Under the pieces are notes generated by a model. That model saw only the letters and a list, made by a program, of their open reading frames with translations. It made no database searches and was not told the DNA's origin. Shown here in pieces: positions 1-6,886 of a DNA stretch of 19,928 nucleotides; positions within the stretch are counted from its first letter, which is position 1, and each line of letters opens with the position of its first letter. This DNA comes from an uncultured bacterium (GTDB lineage Bacteria; Actinomycetota; Coriobacteriia; Coriobacteriales; Coriobacteriaceae): contig CAJMPF010000007.1 of the NCBI GenBank assembly GCA_905215195.1, positions 1 to 19,928 of the forward strand. The letters run 5' to 3'. The position numbers and the translations under genes were made by a program.

Positions 1-116
1 GGGACGAGCTCGGGCTCCGGCGCAGCAGGAGCGGTGTATGCATCGAGCGGCACGGGTTCCGGCGCGGGCGGCACGGGTACCGCGGTGTTCTTTTCCCAGG
101 GCAGGGGCTGGGTCAT
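1..116 (-). CDS. N-terminus of an unidentified Pro/Ala-rich protein (cut by window edge)
   Basis: Only the first 38 codons are inside the window. The start ATG (complement of 114-116) has a GAGGAG Shine-Dalgarno about 6 bases upstream. The visible N-terminus begins MTQPLPWEKN and then becomes a low-complexity Pro/Ala/Val/Glu stretch with no signal peptide or membrane segment. Such Pro-rich N-terminal tails often precede a membrane or folded domain that would lie beyond the edge, so no function can be given. Reality of the gene is supported by the ribosome binding site and by a promoter-like sequence upstream at 178-208. Confidence 0.65.
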   Translation of the reverse strand, partial: MTQPLPWEKNTAVPVPPAPEPVPLDAYTAPAAPEPELV

Positions 117-177
117 GGGCGACTCCTCATCTGACGGACGGCGCGCCTGCGGGCAGCGCCATAGTTTGAGCCGTACC

Positions 178-208
178 AGTATACCGAGCCGCGCGGACAC
201 CGACGCAA
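178..208 (-). promoter_or_regulatory. Putative promoter of the left-edge gene
   Basis: On the minus strand, a TATACT -10 element (complement of 178-183) lies downstream of a TTGCGT -35-like element (complement of 203-208), with a 19-base spacer, longer than the usual 17. It would give a leader of about 55 bases before the ATG at 116. The -10 is good and the spacing is not. Confidence 0.35.
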
Positions 209-255
209 ATCACACCACGACTCCGTGCGCCACCACCACCCAAGCATCACCAAAT

Positions 256-324
256 AAGTTGCGGTGAAATAGTTCCTGAAACCAGCCTTCTGGCCCCCAA
301 ACAGGAACTATTCCACCGCAACTT
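256..324. repeat. Long hairpin element, copy 1
   Basis: Two 23-base arms (256-278 and 302-324) are inverted complements with one mismatch. The outer 16 bases, AGTTGCGGTGAAATAG, recur in the element at 1460-1526. The inner arm bases (TTCC paired with GGAA) differ from the second copy but stay paired. The loop contains AGCCTTC (284-290) held by a small CCAG/CTGG stem. The element sits 67 bases before the GTG of the dehydrogenase gene and could be a dispersed palindromic repeat or a transcribed hairpin. Confidence 0.85.
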
Positions 325-390
325 CGATTGGCTCGGAGGGATAGAATATCTACCATTTCTACCCCGTCCCCACATGGCAGGAGGGTTGCT

Positions 391-1389
391 GTGAAGCATA
401 GGGTGCTCTATTACATGGTCGATGGTTCGACCGAGGCGGGTCAGGCGGCGCTCGACACAATCGAAGGTGGCGATCAGATTGAGCTGGTGGGCCGCGCGCA
501 CGAGCCCAATGTCTGCCCCACCGTCGAGCAGCTGGCAGGCTGCGAGGGCTTTGTCGGCGAGTTCGGCCCCGTCGATGATGCATGTGCCGACGCCATGGCC
601 GCCACGGGGATGCGCATTGTCTCGAACATGTCTATCGGCCTTAACCACGTTGCCGTCGAACTCCTAGACTCTCATGGCATCACCGTCACCAACTGCCCTG
701 GGTACTGCTCAGACGACGTCGCTCAACACACCATCGCTTTGATGCTTGACCTGATGCGCCAAGTTACGTTTCTTAACCGCGATGTGCGTGACGGCGTTTG
801 GAATCCACTTGCCGGTTATACCATGCACCGCACGCAGGGTCGCACACTGGGGCTTGTCTTTTTTGGCAGCATCGCGCGTGCCGTGGCGCCCATCGCACAA
901 GCGCTTGGCATGAAGGTGCTGGTGTGGGCGCCGACCAAGAGTGCAGAAGAGCTCGCTGCGGCAGGCTGTGCCAAAGCACAAACGCTCGATGAGTTACTCG
1001 GCACATCGGATATCGTCAGTCTGCACTGTCCCCTGATTCCAGAGACCGAAAAACTCATCGGCAAGCGCGAGCTTGCACTCATGAAGCCCACGGCATTTTT
1101 GATTAACACGGCCCGCGGGCCCATCGTGGATGAGGATGCCCTGGTCGCCGCGTTGAACGAGGGCATCGCCAGCGGTGGCACGCGCGGCATCTGCGGCGCC
1201 GCGCTCGACGTACTCGCCGACGAGACCGCGCCCAACCAGGCCCTGATCGCGCATCCGCGCTGCATCGTCACACCCCATTGCGCCTACAGCACGCAGGAAG
1301 CCTACGACACCGTCCGTCGCATGTCGCTACAGGCCGTAGTAGACAAGCTCGTCTTTAACCGCAAGCCCAAGCACACCGTGGCCGAATAA
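391..1389 (+). CDS. D-isomer-specific 2-hydroxyacid dehydrogenase family protein
   Basis: 332 residues, normal for the family. It would be an NAD(P)-dependent cytosolic oxidoreductase interconverting a 2-hydroxy acid and a 2-oxo acid; the substrate cannot be told from sequence. The catalytic Arg is in NTARGPIVDE (R242), the Glu in LDVLADE (E278) and the His in TPHCAYS (H296). The nucleotide-binding loop is degenerate: where relatives have GxGxxG, this protein reads F157-F-G159-S-I-A162, so cofactor binding may be altered. The GTG start at 391 is chosen because AGGAGG lies at 379-384, 6 bases upstream; a longer reading frame from TTG at 328 would begin beside the hairpin element and has no such site. 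It stands alone, with hairpin elements on both sides. Confidence 0.88.
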   Translation: MKHRVLYYMVDGSTEAGQAALDTIEGGDQIELVGRAHEPNVCPTVEQLAGCEGFVGEFGPVDDACADAMAATGMRIVSNMSIGLNHVAVELLDSHGITVTNCPGYCSDDVAQHTIALMLDLMRQVTFLNRDVRDGVWNPLAGYTMHRTQGRTLGLVFFGSIARAVAPIAQALGMKVLVWAPTKSAEELAAAGCAKAQTLDELLGTSDIVSLHCPLIPETEKLIGKRELALMKPTAFLINTARGPIVDEDALVAALNEGIASGGTRGICGAALDVLADETAPNQALIAHPRCIVTPHCAYSTQEAYDTVRRMSLQAVVDKLVFNRKPKHTVAE

Positions 1390-1459
1390 TTAGTGCAAAG
1401 AGGTCGGGTTTGTCTGTACCAAGTTGGTGCTAAGTAACTTGACCCCAATGCACCAAAAA

Positions 1460-1526
1460 AGTTGCGGTGAAATAGGGACTGTTGGAGCCTTCAACAAGGC
1501 CTTTTAATCCCTATTTCACCGCAACT
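1460..1526. repeat. Long hairpin element, copy 2
   Basis: Perfect 19-base arms at 1460-1478 and 1508-1526. The outer 16 bases are identical to copy 1 (256-324). The next bases are GGGA paired with TCCC, where copy 1 has TTCC paired with GGAA, so pairing is kept while sequence changes. The loop again carries AGCCTTC (1486-1492), flanked by GTTG and CAAC. It lies between the convergent ends of the dehydrogenase and uppP genes and may serve as a terminator for either. Confidence 0.87.
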
Positions 1527-1584
1527 CCGATAGATATCGCGTATTCGAATACGGCAGCGAGCGGCTGCCAGAGCGACTACTAAG

Positions 1585-2565
1585 TTAGAGGCCGAGCATC
1601 GGCTCCAGGACAAAGAAGTAAGCGAGCACTACGATGCCCAGGATGATGCGGTAAACACCAAAGCACTTGAAGTCGTGACGGCGGACGAAGCCCATGAGCC
1701 ACTTGATGGCGATGAGCGAAACCACAAAGGCCACAACGCAGCCCACGCCCAAGATAGCGACCTCGTTGGCGCCGAACGTGCCGCCCTTGATGAAGTACTT
1801 GACCAGCTTGAGCGCACTTGCGCCAAACATAACGGGAATAGCCAGGAAGAACGTGAACTTAGACGCCACCGAGCGCGTGCAGCCCAAAAGCAGGCCACCG
1901 ATGATGGTAGAACCGGAACGAGACGTACCAGGCACCAGCGAAAGCACCTGGAAGCAGCCGATACCCAGCGCAGTCTTCCAACTCAGGTCCTCGAGCGTGG
2001 CGATGGAGCCAAAGTCCAGGTTCTCGTCATCGTCCTCATCCTCAGCGGTAGCCGCAGCGGGCGCCGCAAAGTGCGCACCGGCGGGACGTCCGCCCGCCAC
2101 CACAGCACGCGAACCAAACGAACCGGCAACGGCCATTTCCTCGCGCTTGCTCGCGCGCCAGTTCTCAATCACGATAAACAGTACGCCGTACACAATGAGC
2201 GCCAGCGCCACGACGGGAGCATTGTAGAAATGCTCCTCCATCCAGTCGTTGAGCGGCAGACCGATCGCCGCGGCGGGAATGCAGCCAAGCACAATCTTGC
2301 CCCACAGCACCCAGGTGTCGCGACGGCCCTCCTTGCCCTTGCTGGGAGAAAACGGGTTAAGGTCGTAGAAGAACAGGACGCAGACGGCCAAAATGGCGCC
2401 AAGCTGAATCACGACCAGGAACATATTCCAGAACGTCTCGCTCACGTTCATCTTGACGAACTCGTCCACCAAGATCATGTGACCGGTCGACGAAACAGGC
2501 AGCCATTCGGTGATGCCCTCGACCAGGCCCATGAAGGCAGATTTTAGAAGCTCGATGATATCCAA
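1585..2565 (-). CDS. uppP: Undecaprenyl-diphosphatase (BacA/UppP family)
   Basis: 326 residues. This polytopic inner-membrane enzyme dephosphorylates undecaprenyl diphosphate, recycling the lipid carrier for peptidoglycan and other wall polymers; the family gives bacitracin resistance when abundant. Both active-site motifs are present: EGITEWLPVSSTGH (E16, E20, H29) and PGTSRSGST (R216). Family members are usually about 270 residues. The excess is an insert around residues 140-188, Ala/Gly/Pro-rich and ending in an acidic run (EDEDDDENLD), between membrane segments. The TTG start at 2565 is chosen because GAGGGGG lies 5 bases upstream and the protein then begins right at the first conserved helix; the frame is open upstream to 2883 but that part is not conserved-looking. 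On the minus strand a GATAAT -10-like element lies at 2626-2631. Confidence 0.93.
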   Translation of the reverse strand: MDIIELLKSAFMGLVEGITEWLPVSSTGHMILVDEFVKMNVSETFWNMFLVVIQLGAILAVCVLFFYDLNPFSPSKGKEGRRDTWVLWGKIVLGCIPAAAIGLPLNDWMEEHFYNAPVVALALIVYGVLFIVIENWRASKREEMAVAGSFGSRAVVAGGRPAGAHFAAPAAATAEDEDDDENLDFGSIATLEDLSWKTALGIGCFQVLSLVPGTSRSGSTIIGGLLLGCTRSVASKFTFFLAIPVMFGASALKLVKYFIKGGTFGANEVAILGVGCVVAFVVSLIAIKWLMGFVRRHDFKCFGVYRIILGIVVLAYFFVLEPMLGL

Positions 2566-2813
2566 AGGGACCCCCTCGTTAGACACCCGCCGATATTGTT
2601 CTGCGGACGGTGCGGGCGATGTCCCATTATCAACCGTTGGCGGCGCACCTGCGCCTACCCTTACCAAAAAACTCGCCCGTTCACAGAATTGCGAGCGGTC
2701 AAACCGAAATCCTTGGGTATAACTGCAACAAGATAAAGTGTCCGACGGCCAACGCGCCCGCGCCCGCCCGACGCACGAGCCCCACGCCCGTGCGATAGAC
2801 CAAGGAGGAAACC

Positions 2814-3251
2814 ATGAACGAGGGCTATACCAAGGTATTTGTTTCACTCGACGGTACTGAGCAGCAGGATTTTGTGCTCGCACGCGCCATCAAGGTCGCC
2901 GCGAACAACGGCGCTAAGCTGATTATCGGCCACGTCATCGACTCCACCGCACTCGAGAGTGCCGGTTCCTATCCGGTCGACCTGGTCAACGGCTTGGAGG
3001 AGGCCTTTAACAACTCCATCGCCAAGCAGCTCGAGGAGGCCAAAGCCAATCCCGACATTCCCGAGGTCGAGGTCATGATTCGCACCGGCCGCATTCGTGA
3101 GACGCTCAAGGATGAGATGCTCGACGTGGTCAAGCCCGACCTGGTGCTCTGCGGCGCTCGTGGCCTGTCCTCGATCAAGTATGCACTCCTGGGTTCAATT
3201 TCGACGTTCCTGCTGCGCAACACCGACTGCGACATCTTGGTCGTGAAGTAG
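2814..3251 (+). CDS. Universal stress protein, UspA family
   Basis: 145 residues, the typical length of a single-domain cytosolic Usp. The ATP-binding signature G-2x-G-9x-G-S is present (G114, G117, G127, S128, in CGARGLSSIKYALLGS), as is the early Asp of SLDGT (D13), which in the ATP-binding subfamily contacts adenine. It therefore probably binds ATP. Family members promote survival under starvation or other stress, but the specific role cannot be read here. A strong AGGAGG lies at 2802-2807, 6 bases before the ATG. A TATAAC -10-like element is at 2718-2723, without a well-spaced -35. It is transcribed divergently from uppP and ends at a strong terminator. Confidence 0.92.
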   Translation: MNEGYTKVFVSLDGTEQQDFVLARAIKVAANNGAKLIIGHVIDSTALESAGSYPVDLVNGLEEAFNNSIAKQLEEAKANPDIPEVEVMIRTGRIRETLKDEMLDVVKPDLVLCGARGLSSIKYALLGSISTFLLRNTDCDILVVK

Positions 3252-3307
3252 CAAACGTACGCCTAACGCATCGCGGAGCGCAAGCCCACGTGCCCAAGTC
3301 TTCCAAG

Positions 3308-3343
3308 AGCGGGACCACCATTACGGTGGCCCCGCTTTGCTTT
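3308..3343. terminator. Intrinsic terminator between usp and hipA (likely bidirectional)
   Basis: Arms at 3308-3319 and 3325-3336 pair over 12 positions with one mismatch, around the loop ATTAC, and are followed by TTGCTTT on the plus strand. It lies 56 bases after the usp stop. The hipA stop codon (complement of 3342-3344) touches it from the other side, so it probably ends both convergent transcripts. Confidence 0.85.
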
Positions 3344-4631
3344 AGGCTGAGAATTGCTCCAGAACCCTCATTCTCTCAACGGAATCCGTCTGAATTTTCA
3401 GAGCGACCCGACCCAAATCTCCGGTTGCAGAGGCAAGTTCTGCAAGCTGGGCAGACACCTCTTCAGCCACTTCCGCCGCGATGTTCTTGATCATCTTGAG
3501 TGGCAGATGCAAATCTTGAGACATGAATTCGAAATCTTCAGGAGTCACCCCATCGATCACCCGGTGATCCCCAATATCAATCCCAAGATTATGGTCGTAT
3601 CCCATTATCGTCGTGCAAACAATATCGTATGCAGGGGCCAACCTCTTTTCCCGCCAACTCGGACTATAAAGAAACGAATGGTTCTTGAGATGCGAGTCGC
3701 AATTCCCCAACGCATAATCGACCATTACCTGACGAGCGAACATTTGAGTATCAGCAATTACGTTAGACGATTGCTCTCTTATCAATCGGCCGCAAAGAGC
3801 CATATAGCAGCTATCGGGACGTGTCTCGTATTTCATATACGAAGGCCAGCCAACCGCTTGGCAAAAATCCTCCTGATGCAGCCTCAGAGGCACATCGAAT
3901 CCGCTCATCGACGGCGGCTCATTGCTCCAGATTCTGTCATAACGCTCGGAAAAGAACGCACCAGGAATCGTATCCGAAGCTTCTGAACGGGCAATTTCAA
4001 GCCCAGCAGCAGACGCTGCCGTCATGCAAATTAATTCGTTGAACGGCAAATCCGGATGTTTAGTTGAAGCAATCTTGACTATGTGAGTCGAGGGGGCAGA
4101 GCCGAGCGGCAGCATCCAATCCCCCGACCCGGCCTTTTTTGCATCTTTACCGCGCGGTAAAAACCAACCGGTTTTAGACTGAGCGCCCGCCAACGACAGC
4201 CTCGAATCCTGCATATCATTTGCAATCTCAAACACTTCCGCCTTAGAAAGTGCCTCAAAATCCTCGTCTTGCAGAGGACGATAGCCCGGATCGTAGCTCG
4301 ATTTCTCATCGCCGAGAAACCTCAAGGCACCAACGCACTCATCGCCCAAACGCTCGAGCATCGATAAATAGTCTGACTGGGGGATTTGAAAACGCATCGA
4401 CAGCTCATGCCGAACCGGGCCCTCGGGAAGCATGCCCGAAAAGAAGGCCGAAAACTCATTGCTGGCATATGGCTCATGTCGCAAGGGAAGAGAAGCTGAG
4501 AGTGCGGCAGCATCGTCGCGTTCAAGATATCCCTCATCATATGCAAACGTCTCGTTTACGGGGTCGGCCCTCTCAAATTCTCCGACCAGCTCAAACGTTC
4601 CCCGATACTCACGATAAACCTTTAATGCCAT
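3342..4631 (-). CDS. hipA: HipA-type serine/threonine kinase toxin
   Basis: 429 residues, close to E. coli HipA (about 440). HipA kinases of the E. coli type phosphorylate glutamyl-tRNA synthetase, stall translation and give persistence; the target here is not known. Kinase features are intact: a Gly-rich loop SLAGAQSK (residues 146-153, S146 matching the autophosphorylation-site region), HIVK (K186, ATP lysine), GNCDSHLKN (catalytic D312, N317) and APAYD (metal-binding D336). The N-terminal region (about 1-110) fits the HipA N1 domain. Its ATG overlaps the end of hipB by 10 bases, implying translational coupling. The gene is visibly lower in GC than its neighbours (some stretches near 45%), which suggests acquisition by transfer. 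Confidence 0.93.
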   Translation of the reverse strand: MALKVYREYRGTFELVGEFERADPVNETFAYDEGYLERDDAAALSASLPLRHEPYASNEFSAFFSGMLPEGPVRHELSMRFQIPQSDYLSMLERLGDECVGALRFLGDEKSSYDPGYRPLQDEDFEALSKAEVFEIANDMQDSRLSLAGAQSKTGWFLPRGKDAKKAGSGDWMLPLGSAPSTHIVKIASTKHPDLPFNELICMTAASAAGLEIARSEASDTIPGAFFSERYDRIWSNEPPSMSGFDVPLRLHQEDFCQAVGWPSYMKYETRPDSCYMALCGRLIREQSSNVIADTQMFARQVMVDYALGNCDSHLKNHSFLYSPSWREKRLAPAYDIVCTTIMGYDHNLGIDIGDHRVIDGVTPEDFEFMSQDLHLPLKMIKNIAAEVAEEVSAQLAELASATGDLGRVALKIQTDSVERMRVLEQFSA

Positions 4632-4867
4632 GAGCCGTCGCCCCTCTCCCTCAGGATCAAATCGACCCCCAAGCTGTTAGCGATTTGAAGGGTTTGGCGA
4701 AGATTGGCACCCGCCTTTCCACGCTCAAGCTCGCTCACAAAGCGCAAACTGCACTGGTTGAAATCAGCCACATCGCGTTGGGTATAACCGAGCTTCTTCC
4801 GGCGCTCACGCAAATATGCACCGAGTTCAGCTGGGTCAAAAATCGTTCGCTCATTCCAGTCTTGCAT
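4622..4867 (-). CDS. hipB: HipB-type antitoxin, helix-turn-helix repressor
   Basis: 81 residues with a Cro/C1-type helix-turn-helix spanning about residues 15-70 (LGAYLRERRKKLGYTQRDVA, then SLRFVSELERGKAG). It should neutralise HipA and repress its own operon. It lies directly upstream of hipA with a 10-base overlap. An AGGGGA ribosome binding site is 5 bases before the ATG. Two perfect palindromes resembling HipB operators lie just upstream at 4878-4905 and 4920-4941, which supports the assignment and autoregulation. The C-terminus (RERGDGSWH) is short and polar, as in E. coli HipB, where the tail is a degradation signal; that role here is inference. Confidence 0.92.
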   Translation of the reverse strand: MQDWNERTIFDPAELGAYLRERRKKLGYTQRDVADFNQCSLRFVSELERGKAGANLRQTLQIANSLGVDLILRERGDGSWH

Positions 4868-4877
4868 GCTAATCCCC

Positions 4878-4905
4878 TATGATTATCCCAAACGGGATAA
4901 TCATA
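4878..4905. promoter_or_regulatory. HipB operator 1 (perfect palindrome)
   Basis: Perfect 12-base arms, TATGATTATCCC and GGGATAATCATA, around a central AAAC. The core has TATCC and GGATA half-sites spaced by 6 bases; the E. coli HipB operator is known as TATCC-N8-GGATA. It starts 11 bases before the hipB ATG and overlaps its ribosome binding site, so a bound repressor would also block the start region. Confidence 0.85.
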
Positions 4906-4919
4906 GCACATCATGATGG

Positions 4920-4941
4920 AATTATCCCGTTTGGGATAATT
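4920..4941. promoter_or_regulatory. HipB operator 2 (perfect palindrome)
   Basis: Perfect 9-base arms, AATTATCCC and GGGATAATT, around GTTT. Its 20-base core is the exact reverse complement of the core of operator 1. The two centres are 39 bp apart, and a third small palindrome, CATCATGATG (4909-4918), lies between them. The arrangement suits two repressor dimers covering the promoter between or within them. Confidence 0.83.
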
Positions 4942-4983
4942 GTCTTAACGTGAATGACGCTCCGGGACGTTACACCGCGACGA

Positions 4984-6027
4984 CTACTCAAAGTATTGAA
5001 ACTTGTTGGTCGAGAAGGCAAACGTGACGACAAAGCCTTTGCCGGGCTCGGATGCCGCGGTGACGTCGATGCCCATCTTGGAGCACAGACGCGCCACCAG
5101 GTAGAGGCCGATGCCCGTTGCGCGCTTGGTGGTGCGACCGTTGTCGCCGGTAAAGCCCTTCTCGAACACGCGGGGCAGGTCGGCCGCGCTCACACCACAG
5201 CCGTTGTCCGCGACGGTAAGCTCGATGCGCTCACTTGCCAGGCCCTCGTCCAGCAACGCGCCCGAAAACGTGATCTTCGCACCATCCTCACGCGCATATT
5301 TAATGCTGTTCTGAATGAGCTGGCCCAGAATAAACTCGAGCCACTTCTCGTCGGTAAACACCTCAAAGTCGAGGTTCTCGCACACCGGGGCCACATGCGC
5401 CGCGATGAGCTCGCGCGCGTTGGCCTTAACCGCGCCCGTCACCAAGGTCTTAAGATCCCAGCGGCGAATCAGGTAGTCGCGCTCCACGACTTCCGAGCGC
5501 GCGTAGTACAGCGCCTGGTCGATATAGCGTTCCACGCGAGCCAGCTCACGGCCCAGGTCATCCACACGCGACAGGTCGTCTTCGCTGCCATCCAGATTTT
5601 CCAAAATTAGATGGGCCGCCGCCAAGGGCAGCTTGGCCTCGTGGACCCAGCTCTCGATATAGTCGCGATAGTCATCGGTCTGGCGGCGACCTTCGGCAAC
5701 CTCGTCGCAGGCAGCTTTGCCCACCCGGCGCAAGACCTCGTACTCGAGCTCGCCCTCGGCATAGGTCGGGCATTGCACCATCTCCTGCACCCATGCGGGA
5801 CTCTCGAGCTCCTCTGCCGCACGATCCAGCTGGCGCAGAAAACGACGACGACGCGCGTACTCGATCACGATGCCGAGCATACCGAAGATAAAGGACACGC
5901 CGACCGCCACGACCACAATAGAAACGGGTGCACCGGCGACCGTCAGCACAAAGCAGCTCAGCAGCACGCCGCACGTCCACACGGCGACGGGAAGCAGCGC
6001 ATCTTTAAAGAACTTGCCAAACGACAT
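4984..6027 (-). CDS. Intramembrane-sensing (BceS-like) sensor histidine kinase
   Basis: 347 residues. Two N-terminal membrane helices (about 11-31 and 35-56) are joined by a loop of only a few residues, leaving no extracytoplasmic sensor domain. The phospho-acceptor box is ESWVHEAKLPLAA (H129), the WVHxxKxP form typical of BceS-type kinases. It is followed by an N box (LIQNSIKYA, N240), DNGCG (274-278), and TGIGLYL. Kinases of this architecture usually sense cell-envelope antibiotics through a partner BceAB ABC transporter, but none is encoded in this window. It lies 9 bases after the regulator gene's stop, with a GGGG ribosome binding site overlapping that stop, so the two are cotranscribed. 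Confidence 0.9.
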   Translation of the reverse strand: MSFGKFFKDALLPVAVWTCGVLLSCFVLTVAGAPVSIVVVAVGVSFIFGMLGIVIEYARRRRFLRQLDRAAEELESPAWVQEMVQCPTYAEGELEYEVLRRVGKAACDEVAEGRRQTDDYRDYIESWVHEAKLPLAAAHLILENLDGSEDDLSRVDDLGRELARVERYIDQALYYARSEVVERDYLIRRWDLKTLVTGAVKANARELIAAHVAPVCENLDFEVFTDEKWLEFILGQLIQNSIKYAREDGAKITFSGALLDEGLASERIELTVADNGCGVSAADLPRVFEKGFTGDNGRTTKRATGIGLYLVARLCSKMGIDVTAASEPGKGFVVTFAFSTNKFQYFE

Positions 6028-6036
6028 AGCCGGCCC

Positions 6037-6708
6037 CTAGACCGAATAGCCTTGGCCGCGATGCGTAGTCAAATACCCCTTGATGCCGATTTTTTCGAGC
6101 GTGGTGCGCAGGCGGTTGATGTTAACGGTAAGCGTGTTGTCGTCCACGAAGGCGTCGGAGTCCCACAAGTCCTGCATGATGGCCGGACGCGAGACGATCT
6201 TGCCCGCGCGACCCAAGAGCAGCGAGAGGATACGCAGCTCGTTTTTGGTGAGCTCGGTACTGTCGCCGGTTGCCGTATTGGTGACCATGGAGCGGGCGAG
6301 GTCGAGCTCCAGCCCCTTGTGGACGAGCGTGCTGCGCTCGCCTGCCGCCGCGGTGCGACGCAGCAAGGCATTGATGCGCGCCACGAGCACACGGGCGCTG
6401 TAGGGCTTGGGAACAAAGTCGTCCGCGCCGAGCGTCATGGCCATGACCTCGTCGATCTCGGTCGTGCGCGACGTGAGGACGATGATGGGAACCTCGGATT
6501 CGCGGCGAACCTCGTGGCAGATATGCTGGCCGTCCTTGACGGGAAGTGTGAGGTCGAGCAGCACTAGGTCGGGCGCGGCGGCGAGAATATCGCGCGAGAC
6601 ATGCTCGAATGATTCGCATACCTCGACCTCAAAACCCGCACGGGCAAGGATATCGGCAAGCTCGCGACGAATGGGCTCGTCGTCCTCAACGATATAGATC
6701 AGCGGCAT
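6037..6708 (-). CDS. OmpR/PhoB-family response regulator (BceR-like)
   Basis: 223 residues. An N-terminal receiver domain (about 1-115) shows the acidic pair D9/D10, the phospho-acceptor D52 (VLLDLTLP), T79 and K101 (VPKPY). A C-terminal winged-helix DNA-binding domain follows (about 128-223: LTKNELRILSLLLGRAGKIV to THRGQGYSV). It should be phosphorylated by the kinase encoded directly downstream. The ATG at 6708 is chosen because GAGGGGA lies just upstream and the receiver begins immediately (MPLIYIVEDD); the frame is open further upstream, to 6837, without a domain. An imperfect palindrome at 6802-6824 upstream is a candidate binding site for this or another regulator. Confidence 0.93.
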   Translation of the reverse strand: MPLIYIVEDDEPIRRELADILARAGFEVEVCESFEHVSRDILAAAPDLVLLDLTLPVKDGQHICHEVRRESEVPIIVLTSRTTEIDEVMAMTLGADDFVPKPYSARVLVARINALLRRTAAAGERSTLVHKGLELDLARSMVTNTATGDSTELTKNELRILSLLLGRAGKIVSRPAIMQDLWDSDAFVDDNTLTVNINRLRTTLEKIGIKGYLTTHRGQGYSV

Positions 6709-6801
6709 GGGTTCCGCTCCCCTCTTGGTTGTCTTGCCACCATTATGGCTGCGAAACTGCAGGTGTGCACCGCGCGCGGCGCCAAGGTGACAGAACTGTT
6801 C

Positions 6802-6824
6802 GCGAACGAAAGCGTTTGGTTCGC
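6802..6824. promoter_or_regulatory. Imperfect palindrome upstream of the response regulator gene
   Basis: A 23-bp near-palindrome of the form GCGAAC-n-AAA-nnn-TTT-n-GTTCGC, about 95 bp upstream of the regulator ATG. The symmetry and AT-rich interior suit a dimeric regulator. Function is inference. A CATAAT -10-like element on the minus strand near 6740-6745 lies between it and the gene, without a recognisable -35, as expected of an activator-dependent promoter. Confidence 0.4.
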
Positions 6825-6849
6825 TCCTCGCTCGCAACGGGAGCGAGGA
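6825..6849. terminator. Perfect 9-bp hairpin after the 235-residue protein gene
   Basis: TCCTCGCTC (6825-6833) and GAGCGAGGA (6841-6849) pair perfectly around a 7-base loop. It lies about 40 bases past the stop at 6887 on the minus strand and directly abuts the palindrome at 6802-6824. No T-run follows on either strand, so it may be a weak terminator, a processing hairpin or part of the regulatory region. Confidence 0.4.
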
Positions 6850-6886
6850 TCAAATGATTATTAAATCCCCGTCCCAGAAAAATCAT

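Noticed and set aside
328..390. Upstream TTG start for the dehydrogenase
   Set aside because: No family-like sequence is added, and the GTG at 391 has an excellent ribosome binding site.
1424..1456. TTGGTGC/GCACCAA stem after the dehydrogenase
   Set aside because: The loop is 19 bases and it is followed by A rather than T residues on the plus strand, so it is not a credible terminator; it may be chance.
1541..1569. Perfect palindrome GTATTCGAATAC and adjacent GGCAGC/GCTGCC stem after uppP
   Set aside because: No T-run follows on either strand and the stems are short; the larger hairpin at 1460-1526 is a better transcription end.
1675..2547. Open frame antisense to uppP (290 codons)
   Set aside because: Shadow of uppP: biased His/Arg/Lys composition, no recognisable fold, and no start signal.
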